Below, one piece after another: positions 3,665 through 12,747 of a stretch of DNA of 14,317 bases. The stretch is from positions 1 through 14,317 of the forward strand of contig NZ_CAMIFY010000064.1 in assembly GCF_946222985.1 (NCBI RefSeq), in the 5' to 3' direction. This stretch comes from an uncultured Corynebacterium sp. Its GTDB lineage: Bacteria > Actinomycetota > Actinomycetes > Mycobacteriales > Mycobacteriaceae. The notes beneath the pieces are model-generated. The model was not told where the DNA came from. It saw only the letters and a list, made by a program, of their open reading frames with translations, and did not search any database. The stretch's first letter is position 1; every line of letters begins with the position of its first letter. The position numbers and the translations under genes were made by a program.

Positions 3665-6493
3665 ATGAACATAGATCCCGGCCCGGATCGCAAGTCCGAG
3701 CTCTTCGAACGTTTGGAGCAATTCGCTGCGACTGCTTCGCCCGCGCTAGCAGCGCTCTGGGCAAAGTCGGGCGACGATTCGGGTTGGCTTTCCCTGCCCC
3801 AGCACTTGGCGGACGCCGCCGCTGTCGCATCCCTGCTCTGGGATTGCTGGGTATCGGATTCGATGAAACGACTTCTCGGCAGCAAGCTCGACTTGGAGGA
3901 ACCGGAGGTAAAGACCCTCCTGGTCTTCTTGGCCGGAACCCACGATGTCGGCAAAGCGACGCTGAAGTTCCAGCGCCAAATCGAGGCCACGGAACGAGGA
4001 CGCGAGATCCTCGACGACCTCGCCACCACCGCCCTCACTCTTGAAATGTCGACGCTGGAGTCCGACCGCATCACGTTTCCGCACGGCCTTGCCGGCGAGG
4101 CCATTCTCCATTCATGGCTGCTGAAACAGGGGTGCAAAAAGTCCACTGCAAACGCAGTGTCTTCGATCATTGGCGCGCATCACGGAGTCGCCACCAATGC
4201 CACCGACCTGATTGCGGCGGAACGACTTCTGAAGAGCTACCCGGACGAATGGCTGTCCGTCCACGACGAGATTCTCGATGAGATGTCGTCTGCGTGCGGA
4301 TTCTCGGAGATCATCCCGAGACTGCCCAGAAAGCTCTACGCCGATTCGGCGATGCCGCTGACCGGCCTGCTCATCATGTCCGACTGGATCGCATCGAACT
4401 CCGACGTCTTCCCGATGGCCCCCCAAGGCCGGTTGGAGGACCGCGCCCGGAACGGACTCGAGGCGCTCGCACTCACCGGGCCTTGGAACGCCCGGGCCGA
4501 CCTTGATGCGGGTGTCGACGAGTACTTCCGAAAGGCATTCGGATGGCCGCAAAAATACGCGGCGAGGCCGATTCAGAAAGCAGCCGTCGAGGCGCTTTCC
4601 AACGTCGATGGCCCATCCCTGATCATCGTGGAAGCTCCGACCGGTGAAGGAAAGACCGAAGCCGCGTTGGCCGTCGGGCATCTGATCGCCGCGCACACCG
4701 GAGCGCAGGGGCTCCTCCTCGCCACTCCCACGATGGGCACCTCAAATGGCCTGTTCCCGCGTGCGAGGGACTGGGCCGCCCTCAATACGCCGGGTGGTCA
4801 CGTCACCTCGATGAACCTGGTCCACTCCAGGAAGCATTTCTCGAAGGACTTCGAACAGCTGCGGACCCGCGGCATAGCCGAAGATTCCCCCGGCAACCAT
4901 GGATCCGTCGTTGCCAGCCAGTGGCTCAACGGGCCGAAACGTGCGCTGCTGTCGAACTTCGTCGTCGCAACGGTCGACCAGGTGCTCATGATGGCACTGC
5001 AGACGCGCCATTCGATGCTCCGCCACGTCGGGCTCGCCGGAAAAGTGATCGTCATCGACGAGGTTCACTCCTACGACCTGTACATGAGCAGCTACCTCCA
5101 GAAAGCCCTCCAGTGGTTGGCCCGGTATGACGTTTCCGTCGTACTGCTCAGCGCGACCCTTCCCCAGGACAAGAAACTCGACTTGGTCAAAGCCTACGGC
5201 GGGCAGCTTTTCGACGAATTCCCGGATGCGCTGTCGGCCAGCTACCCGCTCCTCACCGTGGTAGACCGCCGTGGCATTCAGGAAATCGAAGTCCCATCGC
5301 GCCCGACTGATTTGGACGCCACCATCAAGGTCATTCCAGATGCACTCGACGACCTGACGGGGCTGATCCGAGACCTGATCGCCGACGGCGGTTGCTTGCT
5401 CGTCATTTGCAACACGGTCCGCCGTGCGCAGGAGGCGTATCGAATTCTCACCGACCAGTATCCGGGTGAAGTTGAACTCCATCACAGTGCCTTCATGGCG
5501 TCGGAGAGGGCTCAGCGAGAAGACGACCTCCGACTCGCACTCGGGCCCGACAGCCATCGGGGTGCCGGGCGCCCGGACAGGAAGATCATCGTCAGCACGC
5601 AGGTCGCGGAGCAGAGCCTCGACATCGATGCCGATGCGCTGATCACGGATATCGCACCGATGGATCTGCTCATCCAGAGAATCGGTCGCATCCACCGTCA
5701 TGCCCGACCCGTCACCGACCGACCTGAGAATCTGCGCCGCCCTCGGGTCTACGTCCGCGGCATCGAGGAAACGGAACCCGTGCCCGCATTCGAAGACGGT
5801 AGTGCAGCGGTGTACGAGCCGGCGATTCTCTTGAGCACGTTGGCGAACCTTCCGGAAGCTTTCCGACGCCCCGACGATATTTCCGAACTTGTCCAAGCCA
5901 CCTACTCGCCGGACTTCATTCCTCCCGACGAATGGTCCTCAACTTACGCCGAGTGGAAATCCGACATGACCTCAGCACAGCAACTCTCAGAGAAACGAGC
6001 GGCAACCTTCCAAATACCGGAGCCTCAGCGCTCCGCGAAGATCGGAAAGCTCTTCGAGCGATATCACCGAAGCATGGAGAAGTCCGCCGCCGGCGAAGAG
6101 GCGGGCGCGGCCCAGGTGCGCGACAGCGATCCGACGTTCGAAGTGATCCCGATCATCGACTCCGAATACGGGTACCGCGTTGTCCCCCTACCAAGCGACG
6201 AGGGCATGGAAATCGAGTTCATGGATGACGCGGAACTCGACCACCAATCAGCACTGCGTCTTGCTTCCTCGGTTCTGCGATTGCCCTCCCGCTTCAGCCG
6301 CTACGACAGCGTCTTCGAGCGCGTGATCGAGAAACTCGAGCTGGAGACTCCCGTCGGATGGGCCAAGCACTACTTGCTGAAGGGGCAGGTGGCGCTTCGA
6401 CTCGACGAAAAAAGGGAAATTGAGCTGGACGGCCAGCTCCTCCGCTATTCCTCCGAACTCGGCCTGGAACAGGTACGGGAAGAACACAAATAG
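3665..6493 (+). CDS. cas3: Cas3 nuclease-helicase, type I-E
   Basis: Cas3 is recruited to Cascade R-loops, where it nicks, unwinds and degrades target DNA. The 942 residues carry an N-terminal HD nuclease domain: QHLAD with His47, THDVGK with His93-Asp94, HHG with His172-His173, and SDW with Asp240. A superfamily 2 helicase follows: Walker A APTGEGKT (324-331), DEVH (465-468), SATLP (496-500), CNT near 582-584, and QRIGRIHRHAR from 671. The C-terminal domain spans about 790-942. All catalytic motifs look intact. I chose the ATG at 3665 over the one at 3599. The 22 extra residues of the longer form look unnatural for the family and would place the TTGACT/TAAGGT promoter and the creR target inside the gene. 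It is the first gene of the operon; cas8e follows after 26 bases. Confidence 0.95.
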   Translation: MNIDPGPDRKSELFERLEQFAATASPALAALWAKSGDDSGWLSLPQHLADAAAVASLLWDCWVSDSMKRLLGSKLDLEEPEVKTLLVFLAGTHDVGKATLKFQRQIEATERGREILDDLATTALTLEMSTLESDRITFPHGLAGEAILHSWLLKQGCKKSTANAVSSIIGAHHGVATNATDLIAAERLLKSYPDEWLSVHDEILDEMSSACGFSEIIPRLPRKLYADSAMPLTGLLIMSDWIASNSDVFPMAPQGRLEDRARNGLEALALTGPWNARADLDAGVDEYFRKAFGWPQKYAARPIQKAAVEALSNVDGPSLIIVEAPTGEGKTEAALAVGHLIAAHTGAQGLLLATPTMGTSNGLFPRARDWAALNTPGGHVTSMNLVHSRKHFSKDFEQLRTRGIAEDSPGNHGSVVASQWLNGPKRALLSNFVVATVDQVLMMALQTRHSMLRHVGLAGKVIVIDEVHSYDLYMSSYLQKALQWLARYDVSVVLLSATLPQDKKLDLVKAYGGQLFDEFPDALSASYPLLTVVDRRGIQEIEVPSRPTDLDATIKVIPDALDDLTGLIRDLIADGGCLLVICNTVRRAQEAYRILTDQYPGEVELHHSAFMASERAQREDDLRLALGPDSHRGAGRPDRKIIVSTQVAEQSLDIDADALITDIAPMDLLIQRIGRIHRHARPVTDRPENLRRPRVYVRGIEETEPVPAFEDGSAAVYEPAILLSTLANLPEAFRRPDDISELVQATYSPDFIPPDEWSSTYAEWKSDMTSAQQLSEKRAATFQIPEPQRSAKIGKLFERYHRSMEKSAAGEEAGAAQVRDSDPTFEVIPIIDSEYGYRVVPLPSDEGMEIEFMDDAELDHQSALRLASSVLRLPSRFSRYDSVFERVIEKLELETPVGWAKHYLLKGQVALRLDEKREIELDGQLLRYSSELGLEQVREEHK

Positions 6494-6519
6494 AATTTGA
6501 AGAAAGGGAACGAGAGGAA

Positions 6520-8217
6520 ATGGAAGTGAATTCACCACCGAGTTTCTCACTGCTCACCGAGCCGTGGATCCAATGCGAGATGACCGACGGGAGCGTGCAG
6601 TCGCTCGGCATCACCAACATCTTCGACGGCCGTCATGAGGTCAAGAGCGTTCGCGGAGACTCCCCCGCCCAGGACTATGCGGTCCTCCGGGTTCTCTTGT
6701 CGATCTTCTGGCGAGCCCACCACCCTGAAACCAAGGTCCGCGCGGGCGAAACGTTCGAGTTCGACATGTGGTTCAGCGATGCCCTCAACGACGCGGATGA
6801 TGCCGATGATGCGGTTCTCGAGTACCTCGCGCTCTGGGAAGACCGTTTCGACTTGCTTGATCCCGTCAAACCGTTCATGCAGGTAGCCGACCTGCACACC
6901 AAAAGCGGTGCGTTCTCCGAGATCCAACGGATCGTCCCCGAAGCGGAAGAGGAGTACTTCACGATGCGGGCCGGCAAGGGCCGCGACTTCCTATCATTCG
7001 CGGAAGCAGCGCGTTGGTTGATCTACGCGCAGGCCTACGATTACTCGGGGATCAAATCCGGTGCCGAAGGCGATGCCCGCGTCAAGGGAGGCAAGGGATA
7101 TCCCATCGGAACCGGCTGGACCGGGCGGACCGGTGGCACCATCGTCGTCGGCGAGAACTTGCGGAAGACCTTGCTGCTCAACACAACGCAGGAGGCACTG
7201 ACCGGTTCCAGCGACCGGCCCGTGTGGGAACGCAATCCCGATACGGCGGCGGAAAGGCACATTGCGCCGCCGAATGGCGCTGGCGAGAATGCCGGTCCGC
7301 AAGGGCCGAACGACCTCGCCACCTGGCAAGGCCGCCGCATCCGGCTGTATCTCACCGACGATCGCGTGAACGCCGTACTGGTGAGTAATGGCGACCAGAT
7401 CCCCAACGCCGGCGCCAACGTCCTCGACGATCCGATGACCCCATACCGCTACAGCCCGCACCAGTCGAAAAAGGGCAACGTCGTGCACTACGCGCTCCCC
7501 TTCGACCCGAATCGGACCATGTGGCGGTCCCTCGAGCCGCTGATTTCGATGGACCAGGATCCGGGGTACGACGGGAAGAACATCGCCCCGAAACGACCGA
7601 AGAACCTCTCCCAACTCGCGGAGCTGTCGCGTGAAATCGATGTTCCCCGAGTTCTCGACGTCCACATGGTCTCGGTGATCTATGGCGCACAAGCGTCATC
7701 CGTCGACACGACGGTGGTCGAGCGAATCGAGCTTCCGGTCGCGCTCTTGGAACCGGATGCGGCGGACGTTCGCGCTGAGCTCATCACCACCGTCTCCGCC
7801 ACCCGGGACGCCGCGATCGCACTCGGCCAATTCGGAGGGCACCTGCTCGAAGCGGCGGGAGGTGCATATGAATTCCAGCCGGATCCCACCGATGGAATCC
7901 TCTCGGAGCTCGAACCCAGGTTCATCCACTGGCTGGGGCATCTCGACGTCGACGACGTCGAAAAGCAGGCACGATCCTGGCAAACGGAAGTCCGCCGGGA
8001 AATCCTCGAAAGGGCCGCGGAACTGATGCGTGGTGCAGGCCCTAAAGCGCTCGCCGGCCGAGAAATCAGCAGCGGACCGGACGGATCGAGCACCCGAATT
8101 CTGTCCGCCGGATCGGCGTACCGAATGCTCCAGAGCCGGTTGAAGAAGATCCTCTATCTTATCGAAGATCCCGCCCACAAGGATGATCGCACCACAGCAA
8201 AGGAGAAGAACCGATGA
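6520..8217 (+). CDS. cas8e: Cas8e (Cse1/CasA), large subunit of type I-E Cascade
   Basis: This Cascade subunit reads the PAM, starts DNA unwinding and recruits Cas3. The 565-residue product opens with the family signature FSLLTEPWI (residues 9-17), followed by a region with SVRGDSPAQDYAVLRVLLSIFWRAHHP. A Gly-rich loop, GTGWTGRTGGTIVVG, lies near residues 197-211 in the part of Cse1 that contacts DNA. The C-terminal 150 residues are mainly helical, as expected for the four-helix bundle. The length is a little above the roughly 500 of the E. coli protein. The start is ambiguous: the ATG at 6520 has AAAGGG about 11 bases upstream, while the GTG at 6526 has GAGAGGA (6512-6518) at ideal spacing. 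Either leaves the signature intact. The stop overlaps the cse2 start in ATGA. Confidence 0.93.
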   Translation: MEVNSPPSFSLLTEPWIQCEMTDGSVQSLGITNIFDGRHEVKSVRGDSPAQDYAVLRVLLSIFWRAHHPETKVRAGETFEFDMWFSDALNDADDADDAVLEYLALWEDRFDLLDPVKPFMQVADLHTKSGAFSEIQRIVPEAEEEYFTMRAGKGRDFLSFAEAARWLIYAQAYDYSGIKSGAEGDARVKGGKGYPIGTGWTGRTGGTIVVGENLRKTLLLNTTQEALTGSSDRPVWERNPDTAAERHIAPPNGAGENAGPQGPNDLATWQGRRIRLYLTDDRVNAVLVSNGDQIPNAGANVLDDPMTPYRYSPHQSKKGNVVHYALPFDPNRTMWRSLEPLISMDQDPGYDGKNIAPKRPKNLSQLAELSREIDVPRVLDVHMVSVIYGAQASSVDTTVVERIELPVALLEPDAADVRAELITTVSATRDAAIALGQFGGHLLEAAGGAYEFQPDPTDGILSELEPRFIHWLGHLDVDDVEKQARSWQTEVRREILERAAELMRGAGPKALAGREISSGPDGSSTRILSAGSAYRMLQSRLKKILYLIEDPAHKDDRTTAKEKNR

Positions 8218-8879
8218 CTACATCGAGTCCTGACGAGAACGGGAGGGACACGCTTTACGTCGCGGTAGGCGCGACCGCCACCCGATTGCAGTCCCAAATC
8301 CTCGGCGAACAAGGGGAACGGGCGCAGTCCCAGGCACGCGGCATTCTGGCGGAGCTTCGCCGCAATGCCGGCCAACCAATCGACCGAGACCCGCTGTCCC
8401 TGGAGAAGACGCTGCTGGTGCTCAAGCCGACGTTGAACGAAAACTCGATCGGCCACACCGATTCCCCTTCTCCCTCCGAAACGGCCGCGTTCCATGCGCT
8501 GACCCTCTTCGCCCTCCACATGCAGAGTTCTTCACGCCCGATGCACGTGCGCAACATGTCGTTCGCCGGCGCGTGCGGCCGCCTCTACGCCCAGAGCGAA
8601 TCCGGATCCCTCAAGCCCCGCTTCGATGCACTTCTACTCGCACGTTCCACTCGATCGCGGCTGATTCACACGCGCTCGATGATCACGCTCCTCCGCAGTG
8701 CCGGCCTCGGTTTCGACTATGCCCAGTTCGCCAACGATCTGCGTGCATTGGACAAGGCCGAGCACCGCCCGGGAGTGCTCCTTCGCTGGGGCCGCGACTT
8801 CGCGATGGGTCGCTACCTCGCGGCCGAAACTGACCAACCGAGCTCCACGACCGTTCCCTCCAGCTCCCCCAACTCGTAG
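8214..8879 (+). CDS. cse2: Cse2 (CasB/Cas11e), small subunit of type I-E Cascade
   Basis: This small subunit is present twice along the belly of Cascade, where it stabilises the displaced DNA strand. The product has 221 residues, helical and Arg-rich as in the family (about 160-220). It has the characteristic SGSLKPRFDALLLARS region near residues 130-145 and the late VLLRWGRDFAMGRYL motif near 187-201, which resembles the conserved RWGRDYY of Cse2 proteins. The last 20 residues are Ser/Pro/Thr-rich and likely disordered. The ATG overlaps the cas8e stop by four bases, and AAAGGAG lies about ten bases upstream. The cas7e gene begins 27 bases after the stop. Confidence 0.9.
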   Translation: MTTSSPDENGRDTLYVAVGATATRLQSQILGEQGERAQSQARGILAELRRNAGQPIDRDPLSLEKTLLVLKPTLNENSIGHTDSPSPSETAAFHALTLFALHMQSSSRPMHVRNMSFAGACGRLYAQSESGSLKPRFDALLLARSTRSRLIHTRSMITLLRSAGLGFDYAQFANDLRALDKAEHRPGVLLRWGRDFAMGRYLAAETDQPSSTTVPSSSPNS

Positions 8880-8906
8880 CTTCCACGCAAACCCGAAAGG
8901 ACCGTC

Positions 8907-10037
8907 ATGTCACTCATCATCGATATCCACGCTCTGCAGACCCTTCCTCCCAGCCTGATTAACCGAGACGACACGGGAGCACCGAAGTCGGCCATCTACG
9001 GTGGAGTCCCCCGCCAGCGTGTGTCCTCGCAATCCTGGAAGCGCGCCATTCGCCAGGACTTCGAGAAGAACTTCGACCCGGCCAGCGTCGGATTCCGCAC
9101 CAAGTACGTCGTCGGCTTGATCGTCGACAAGGCGAAGGAACTCGGCGGCGAGGAGTGGACCGACGAGCGCGCCGCCGAGCGTGTCGAGCAGGCTTTCAAA
9201 GTGGTCAAGATCAAGCTCACCGAGCCGAAGACCAAGGAAACCGACTCCGATGAGGAGAAGAAGCGCGTTTTCCAGCAGACCGGTTACCTGCTGTTCCTCA
9301 GCCCCCGCCAGATCGAAAACCTTGCGCGGGCCATCGTTGATGCCGACGGCGAGAACCTGAAGAAGGGAGCAGTCGCGGATCTCCTGAAGAAGGAGCACAG
9401 CGTCGACATCGCCATGTTCGGCCGCATGGTCGCCGATGATCCTTTCTTCAACGTCGACGCGTCCGTCCAGGTCGCGCACGCAATTGGCATTCACGAGAGC
9501 GAGCCGGAATTCGACTTTTTCACCGCCGTCGACGACGTCATCGAGGACAACGACGAGGTCGGAGCCGGCATGATGGGCACCGTGCAGTTGATGTCCTCGA
9601 CGCTGTACAGGTTCGCCACGCTGGACGTCGAATCCCTGGCGGAGAACCTCGGCGACCGCGATGCCGCCGTCACCGCGGCAGTCGCCTTCCTGCGCAGCTT
9701 CATCTCGAGCCTGCCCACGGGCAAGCAGAACACCTTCGCACACAACACCCTGCCGGAGCTCATCTACGTGGCGGTCCGTGGGGATCGCTCCATTTCTCTG
9801 GTCAATGCCTTCGAGAACCCCATCTCCGCCGACGCCGATGGCCGCCGGAACGCAGGCGCCCGCGCGCTGGCCGCCGAAGAGAAGGCGATCGAAGCCGACT
9901 ACGGATTCGTCCCCTCCGCAAGCTTCGTGGTCGGCCTGGGCGACCTCACCGAGCCGTTCACCGACATCGCCACCAAGACCACCCTTCCGGAGCTTGATGG
10001 TCTCGTGCGTTCGGCCATTTCCGGGGCGGGTGCCTAG
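8907..10037 (+). CDS. cas7e: Cas7e (Cse4/CasC), backbone subunit of type I-E Cascade
   Basis: Six copies of this RAMP-fold protein form the helical backbone that grips the crRNA and flips out every sixth guide base. The 376-residue product begins IIDIHALQTLPPSLINRDD and continues GAPKSAIYGGVPRQRVSSQSWKRAIR, the hallmark N-terminus of Cas7e. Later conserved parts include VGAGMMGTVQLMSSTLYRF (near 220-240), LPTGKQNTFAHNTLPELIYV (near 270-290) and a C-terminal PSASFVVG. AAAGGA lies eight bases before the ATG. The cas5e start follows the stop after only two bases. Because base flipping depends on this protein, it bears directly on the mismatch pattern of the creR-like RNA. Confidence 0.95.
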   Translation: MSLIIDIHALQTLPPSLINRDDTGAPKSAIYGGVPRQRVSSQSWKRAIRQDFEKNFDPASVGFRTKYVVGLIVDKAKELGGEEWTDERAAERVEQAFKVVKIKLTEPKTKETDSDEEKKRVFQQTGYLLFLSPRQIENLARAIVDADGENLKKGAVADLLKKEHSVDIAMFGRMVADDPFFNVDASVQVAHAIGIHESEPEFDFFTAVDDVIEDNDEVGAGMMGTVQLMSSTLYRFATLDVESLAENLGDRDAAVTAAVAFLRSFISSLPTGKQNTFAHNTLPELIYVAVRGDRSISLVNAFENPISADADGRRNAGARALAAEEKAIEADYGFVPSASFVVGLGDLTEPFTDIATKTTLPELDGLVRSAISGAGA

Positions 10038-10039
10038 CC

Positions 10040-10741
10040 ATGGCCCACTCACTGCTCCTCCTGCTGAAGGGGCCCATGCAATCGTGGGGCGACTCCAGCC
10101 GGTACAAACAGCGCACCACCGGTCAGGTGCCGACGAAGTCCGGGGTCATCGGGCTCCTGGCCGCCGCGGAGGGCCGTCGCCGCACGGATCCGATTGAGGA
10201 TCTCACCGAGCTGACCATGGCGGTTCGCGTCGATCAGCCGGGCAGTCTCCTCCGCGATTATCAGACGGCTCTCGCCGACGGCGCGAAGCACGCCAACCTG
10301 GTTACCCGCTACTACCTGTCCGATGCCGTGTTCGTCGTGGCGCTCGAGAGCCCGCGTCCGGAGGTCATCGAGGGGCTCGCGGCGGCGCTGAAGAACCCGC
10401 GGTTCCCCCTGTACCTCGGCCGGCGTTCGTGTCCGGCACCCGTGAACCTGGTTCTCGGCATCGTCGACAAGCCTGCGGTGGAGGCGCTGCGCGCGGAGCC
10501 ATGGCACGCGGCGGACCACCACCGGAAGAGCCGGGCCAAGAACGTCGAACTGCCCATCTACAGGGATGGGCGCCCCGGTGAATCGGGTGGATTCGCACGC
10601 CAAGACGTTCCGGTGTCGTTTTCCCAAGAGCACCGAAACTATTCGTGGCGGACCGTGGTTCTGGAAACCGAGGGTTGCCGGTTCGCCAATGACATGGGGA
10701 CCTCCGTTGACCCCTTCTTCGAGACGGTGATTTCGGCATGA
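10040..10741 (+). CDS. cas5e: Cas5e (CasD), crRNA 5'-handle-binding subunit of type I-E Cascade
   Basis: This RAMP protein caps the Cascade backbone and holds the 5' handle of the crRNA, predicted here as AUGAGCC plus one base. The 233-residue product opens with LLLLLKGPMQSWGDSSRYKQRTT, then the family-typical PTKSGVIGLLAAAEGRRR (near 31-48), and has YLGRRSCPAP near residue 130. A further conserved stretch is the DVPVSFSQEHRNYSWRTV region near 192-209. The length is normal. The start lies two bases after cas7e, and the stop overlaps the cas6e start in ATGA (10738-10741), so translation is likely coupled along cas7e-cas5e-cas6e. Confidence 0.93.
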   Translation: MAHSLLLLLKGPMQSWGDSSRYKQRTTGQVPTKSGVIGLLAAAEGRRRTDPIEDLTELTMAVRVDQPGSLLRDYQTALADGAKHANLVTRYYLSDAVFVVALESPRPEVIEGLAAALKNPRFPLYLGRRSCPAPVNLVLGIVDKPAVEALRAEPWHAADHHRKSRAKNVELPIYRDGRPGESGGFARQDVPVSFSQEHRNYSWRTVVLETEGCRFANDMGTSVDPFFETVISA

Positions 10742-11385
10742 GCACCTTCACCCGCATCTACCTCAATCCGCGGAAGCGGGGCGGCAGGAAATTGCTGACC
10801 AATCCGGAGGCGATGCACGCAGCGGTCCGCGCCGCATTCCCCCCGGACATCGACACGGGTGATTCCCGTGTCCTGTGGCGCGCCGATTCTCAAGGGGATG
10901 AACACGTCCTCTACATCGTCGGTCCCGAGACCCCGGATGCCACGCACATCGTGGAACAGGCTGGATGGGACACACGGCCGCCGCAGTCGGCCGATTACGG
11001 TCGGCTCCAGGATTCCCTGATGAAGGGTCAGCGATGGGCATTCGAGCTGGTTGCGAACCCCGTGTCCTCCCAGGCCGGTGCACATGGCACCCGCGGCAAG
11101 GTCGTCGCCCACGTCACGGCCGAACAGCAACTCGCATGGCTCACCCAGCGTGCGGAAGCTGCGGGTTTCACGTTGCTTGACGACGCCCGCGTGGTCGGTC
11201 GCGAACGGCTTTCCTTCAGCAAGGGGCCAGATGCGAAATCGAGGAGGATCAGCCTTTCCACAGCGCGTTTCTCGGGAACGCTTGAGGTCACCGACGTTGA
11301 TGTGCTCCGATCGACGCTCAACCAGGGCATTGGCCGTGCGCGCGCTTACGGCTGTGGCTTGCTGACGCTGGCCCGGCATCACTGA
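10738..11385 (+). CDS. cas6e: Cas6e (Cse3/CasE), crRNA-processing endoribonuclease
   Basis: This enzyme cuts repeat RNA at the base of its hairpin and stays bound to the 3' hairpin of the crRNA inside Cascade. The 215 residues begin TFTRIYLNPRKRGG, followed by NPEAMHAAVRAAFP. His27 there corresponds in position to the catalytic histidine of Cas6e proteins. Near the C-terminus is the Gly-rich loop GIGRARAYGCGLLTL. The enzyme should recognise the CCCCGC-GTCA-GCGGGG stem of the array repeats. By inference it should also recognise the modified but paired stems of the creR-like unit at 3457-3543. It overlaps cas5e by four bases and is followed six bases later by cas1. Confidence 0.93.
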   Translation: MSTFTRIYLNPRKRGGRKLLTNPEAMHAAVRAAFPPDIDTGDSRVLWRADSQGDEHVLYIVGPETPDATHIVEQAGWDTRPPQSADYGRLQDSLMKGQRWAFELVANPVSSQAGAHGTRGKVVAHVTAEQQLAWLTQRAEAAGFTLLDDARVVGRERLSFSKGPDAKSRRISLSTARFSGTLEVTDVDVLRSTLNQGIGRARAYGCGLLTLARHH

Positions 11386-11391
11386 TGCCTC

Positions 11392-12336
11392 ATGAGGAAC
11401 CCGAGTGAAGTCCCGCTGGTCCGCAAGGAACTGGCCCGTGTCTCGAACCGGATCAGCTTCCTCTACGCGGAAAGGGCCGTCATCAACCGCGACAACAATG
11501 CCTTGACGATCACGGACCAGCGGGGAACCGCGCACGTGCCCGCCACCACTTTGGCGGCACTTCTATTGGGACCCGGCACCCGCATCACTTACGCCGCCAT
11601 GGCATTGCTCGGTGACGCGGGTGTTTCCGTCGTGTGGACCGGCGAGAAAGGAGTCCGCTATTACGCTCACGGCCGGCCACCGGCGAAGACATCGAGGAAC
11701 GCCGAAGCCCAGGCCGCGATCGTCAGTCATCAACGTCGCCGCCTCGCCTGCGCCCGAGCAATGTACGGCATGCGGTTTCACGGCGAGGACGTATCCACTG
11801 CAACGATGTCTCAGTTGCGGGGCCGCGAAGGGGCCCGCATGAAACGGATTTACGCGGAGAATGCCGAGCGCGTCGGCATCCCGTGGAATCGCCGAAACTA
11901 CGACCCCGATGACTTCGATTCCGGCGATCCGATCAATCGCGCACTTACTGCCGCCAATGCGGCGCTGTATGGCGTGACGCATGCGGTGATCACCGCCCTC
12001 GGGTTCGTCCCATCCCTCGGCGTCGTCCACAACGGCACCGATCGCGCGTTCGTTTACGACATCGCGGACTTGTATAAGGCGGAGATTTCGATTCCCGCCG
12101 CGTTCGATGCGGCCGCCGATCCTAACCCCAACGCTGTTTCAAACGTGCGCCGGCGAGTGCGCGAAATGATCGTGGAGCACCGGCTCATGGAACGAATGGT
12201 GCGGGATCTCCATAGTCTCATGCAGACGAGTGACGCCCCAGATGCCGTGGACGTCGAACTCATGCTGTGGAACGAGCTCGAAGTCATCGCGGCGGGCATC
12301 AATTGGGCGGAATCCGAGGAAGTCGAATCGTCGTGA
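11392..12336 (+). CDS. cas1: Cas1e integrase of the spacer-acquisition complex
   Basis: Cas1, with Cas2, inserts new spacers at the leader end of the array. The 314-residue product shows the metal ligands of the family: Glu146 (LRGREG), His213 (GVVHNGTDRAF), Asp223 and Asp226 (VYDIADLYK). They sit at a constant offset of five from Glu141, His208, Asp218 and Asp221 of E. coli Cas1. The N-terminal beta domain includes RISFLYAERAVINRDNNAL, typical of Cas1e. No good ribosome site precedes the ATG, but it lies six bases after the cas6e stop, so re-initiation is likely. The stop overlaps the cas2 GTG start. Confidence 0.95.
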   Translation: MRNPSEVPLVRKELARVSNRISFLYAERAVINRDNNALTITDQRGTAHVPATTLAALLLGPGTRITYAAMALLGDAGVSVVWTGEKGVRYYAHGRPPAKTSRNAEAQAAIVSHQRRRLACARAMYGMRFHGEDVSTATMSQLRGREGARMKRIYAENAERVGIPWNRRNYDPDDFDSGDPINRALTAANAALYGVTHAVITALGFVPSLGVVHNGTDRAFVYDIADLYKAEISIPAAFDAAADPNPNAVSNVRRRVREMIVEHRLMERMVRDLHSLMQTSDAPDAVDVELMLWNELEVIAAGINWAESEEVESS

Positions 12337-12668
12337 TAGTTCTGGTCGTGACCGCATGCCCAGCAGGCCTTCGAGGTGATCTGACGAAGTGGCTGGCCGA
12401 GATTTCACCGGGTGTTTTCGTCGGGCAGCCTTCGGCACGCATCCGGGATCTTCTGTGGGATCGGACGGTCGATCTCTGCAAGGACGGACGAGCGCTGCTG
12501 GTGTTCAACACCAACAACGAACAAGGGCTTGAGTTCCGTACGCACAGGCACACGTGGAAGCCCACCGACTTCGATGGAATCACGTTGATGATGCGGCCTG
12601 CGGCGAAGTCCTCCACCCGACGTACCGGATGGAGCACCGCGCGAGCCGTCCGGCGGAACAGGTCCTGA
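12333..12668 (+). CDS. cas2: Cas2e, adaptation-complex partner of Cas1
   Basis: Cas2 forms the central dimer of the Cas1-Cas2 integrase complex. The 111-residue product starts MIVLVVTACPAGLRGDLTKWL and continues EISPGVFVGQPSARIRDLLW. This is the I-E type Cas2 opening, in which the fold is kept but the nuclease Asp of other Cas2 families is not at the usual place. The start is the GTG at 12333, which overlaps the cas1 stop as GTGA. GAGGAAG (12315-12321) is a suitable ribosome site 11 bases upstream. The upstream ATG at 12267 would give 22 extra residues lying wholly inside cas1 and is not credible. The Arg-rich tail (TRRTGWSTARAVRRNRS) is longer than in the 94-residue E. coli protein. Confidence 0.92.
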   Translation: MIVLVVTACPAGLRGDLTKWLAEISPGVFVGQPSARIRDLLWDRTVDLCKDGRALLVFNTNNEQGLEFRTHRHTWKPTDFDGITLMMRPAAKSSTRRTGWSTARAVRRNRS

Positions 12669-12747
12669 GTCTCTACCGCGCAGGTTGTTTTCGATAGAGT
12701 CGTACCCGCACGAGCGTTCTGGCTTTCATTTCCTCAGCTCACCTAGT
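12669..12747 (+). promoter_or_regulatory. CRISPR leader (79 bases), with a possible array promoter
   Basis: This stretch lies between the cas2 stop and the first repeat and is richer in A/T than its surroundings. TAGAGT (12695-12700) fits TANNNT and would start transcription about 40 bases before the first repeat; no good -35 is visible. The array may also be read through from the cas operon. As the leader, it should carry the site for Cas1-Cas2 integration. I see no clear inverted repeat or long motif. Confidence 0.5.

Noticed and set aside
8910..10052. Minus-strand open frame of 380 codons opposite cas7e
   Set aside because: Its extent simply mirrors cas7e, whose family identity is certain. 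The antisense product has no motif or ribosome site. The 384-codon minus frame opposite cas3 (4742-5896) and the 303-codon minus frame opposite the SDR (2267-3178) were rejected for the same reason.
12685..12700. GTTGTTTT in the CRISPR leader resembles part of the creR-like guide
   Set aside because: Only eight bases agree, they correspond to guide positions 4-11 and not to the seed start, and no AAC precedes. Likely a chance T-rich match, so control of the array by the same RNA is not supported.
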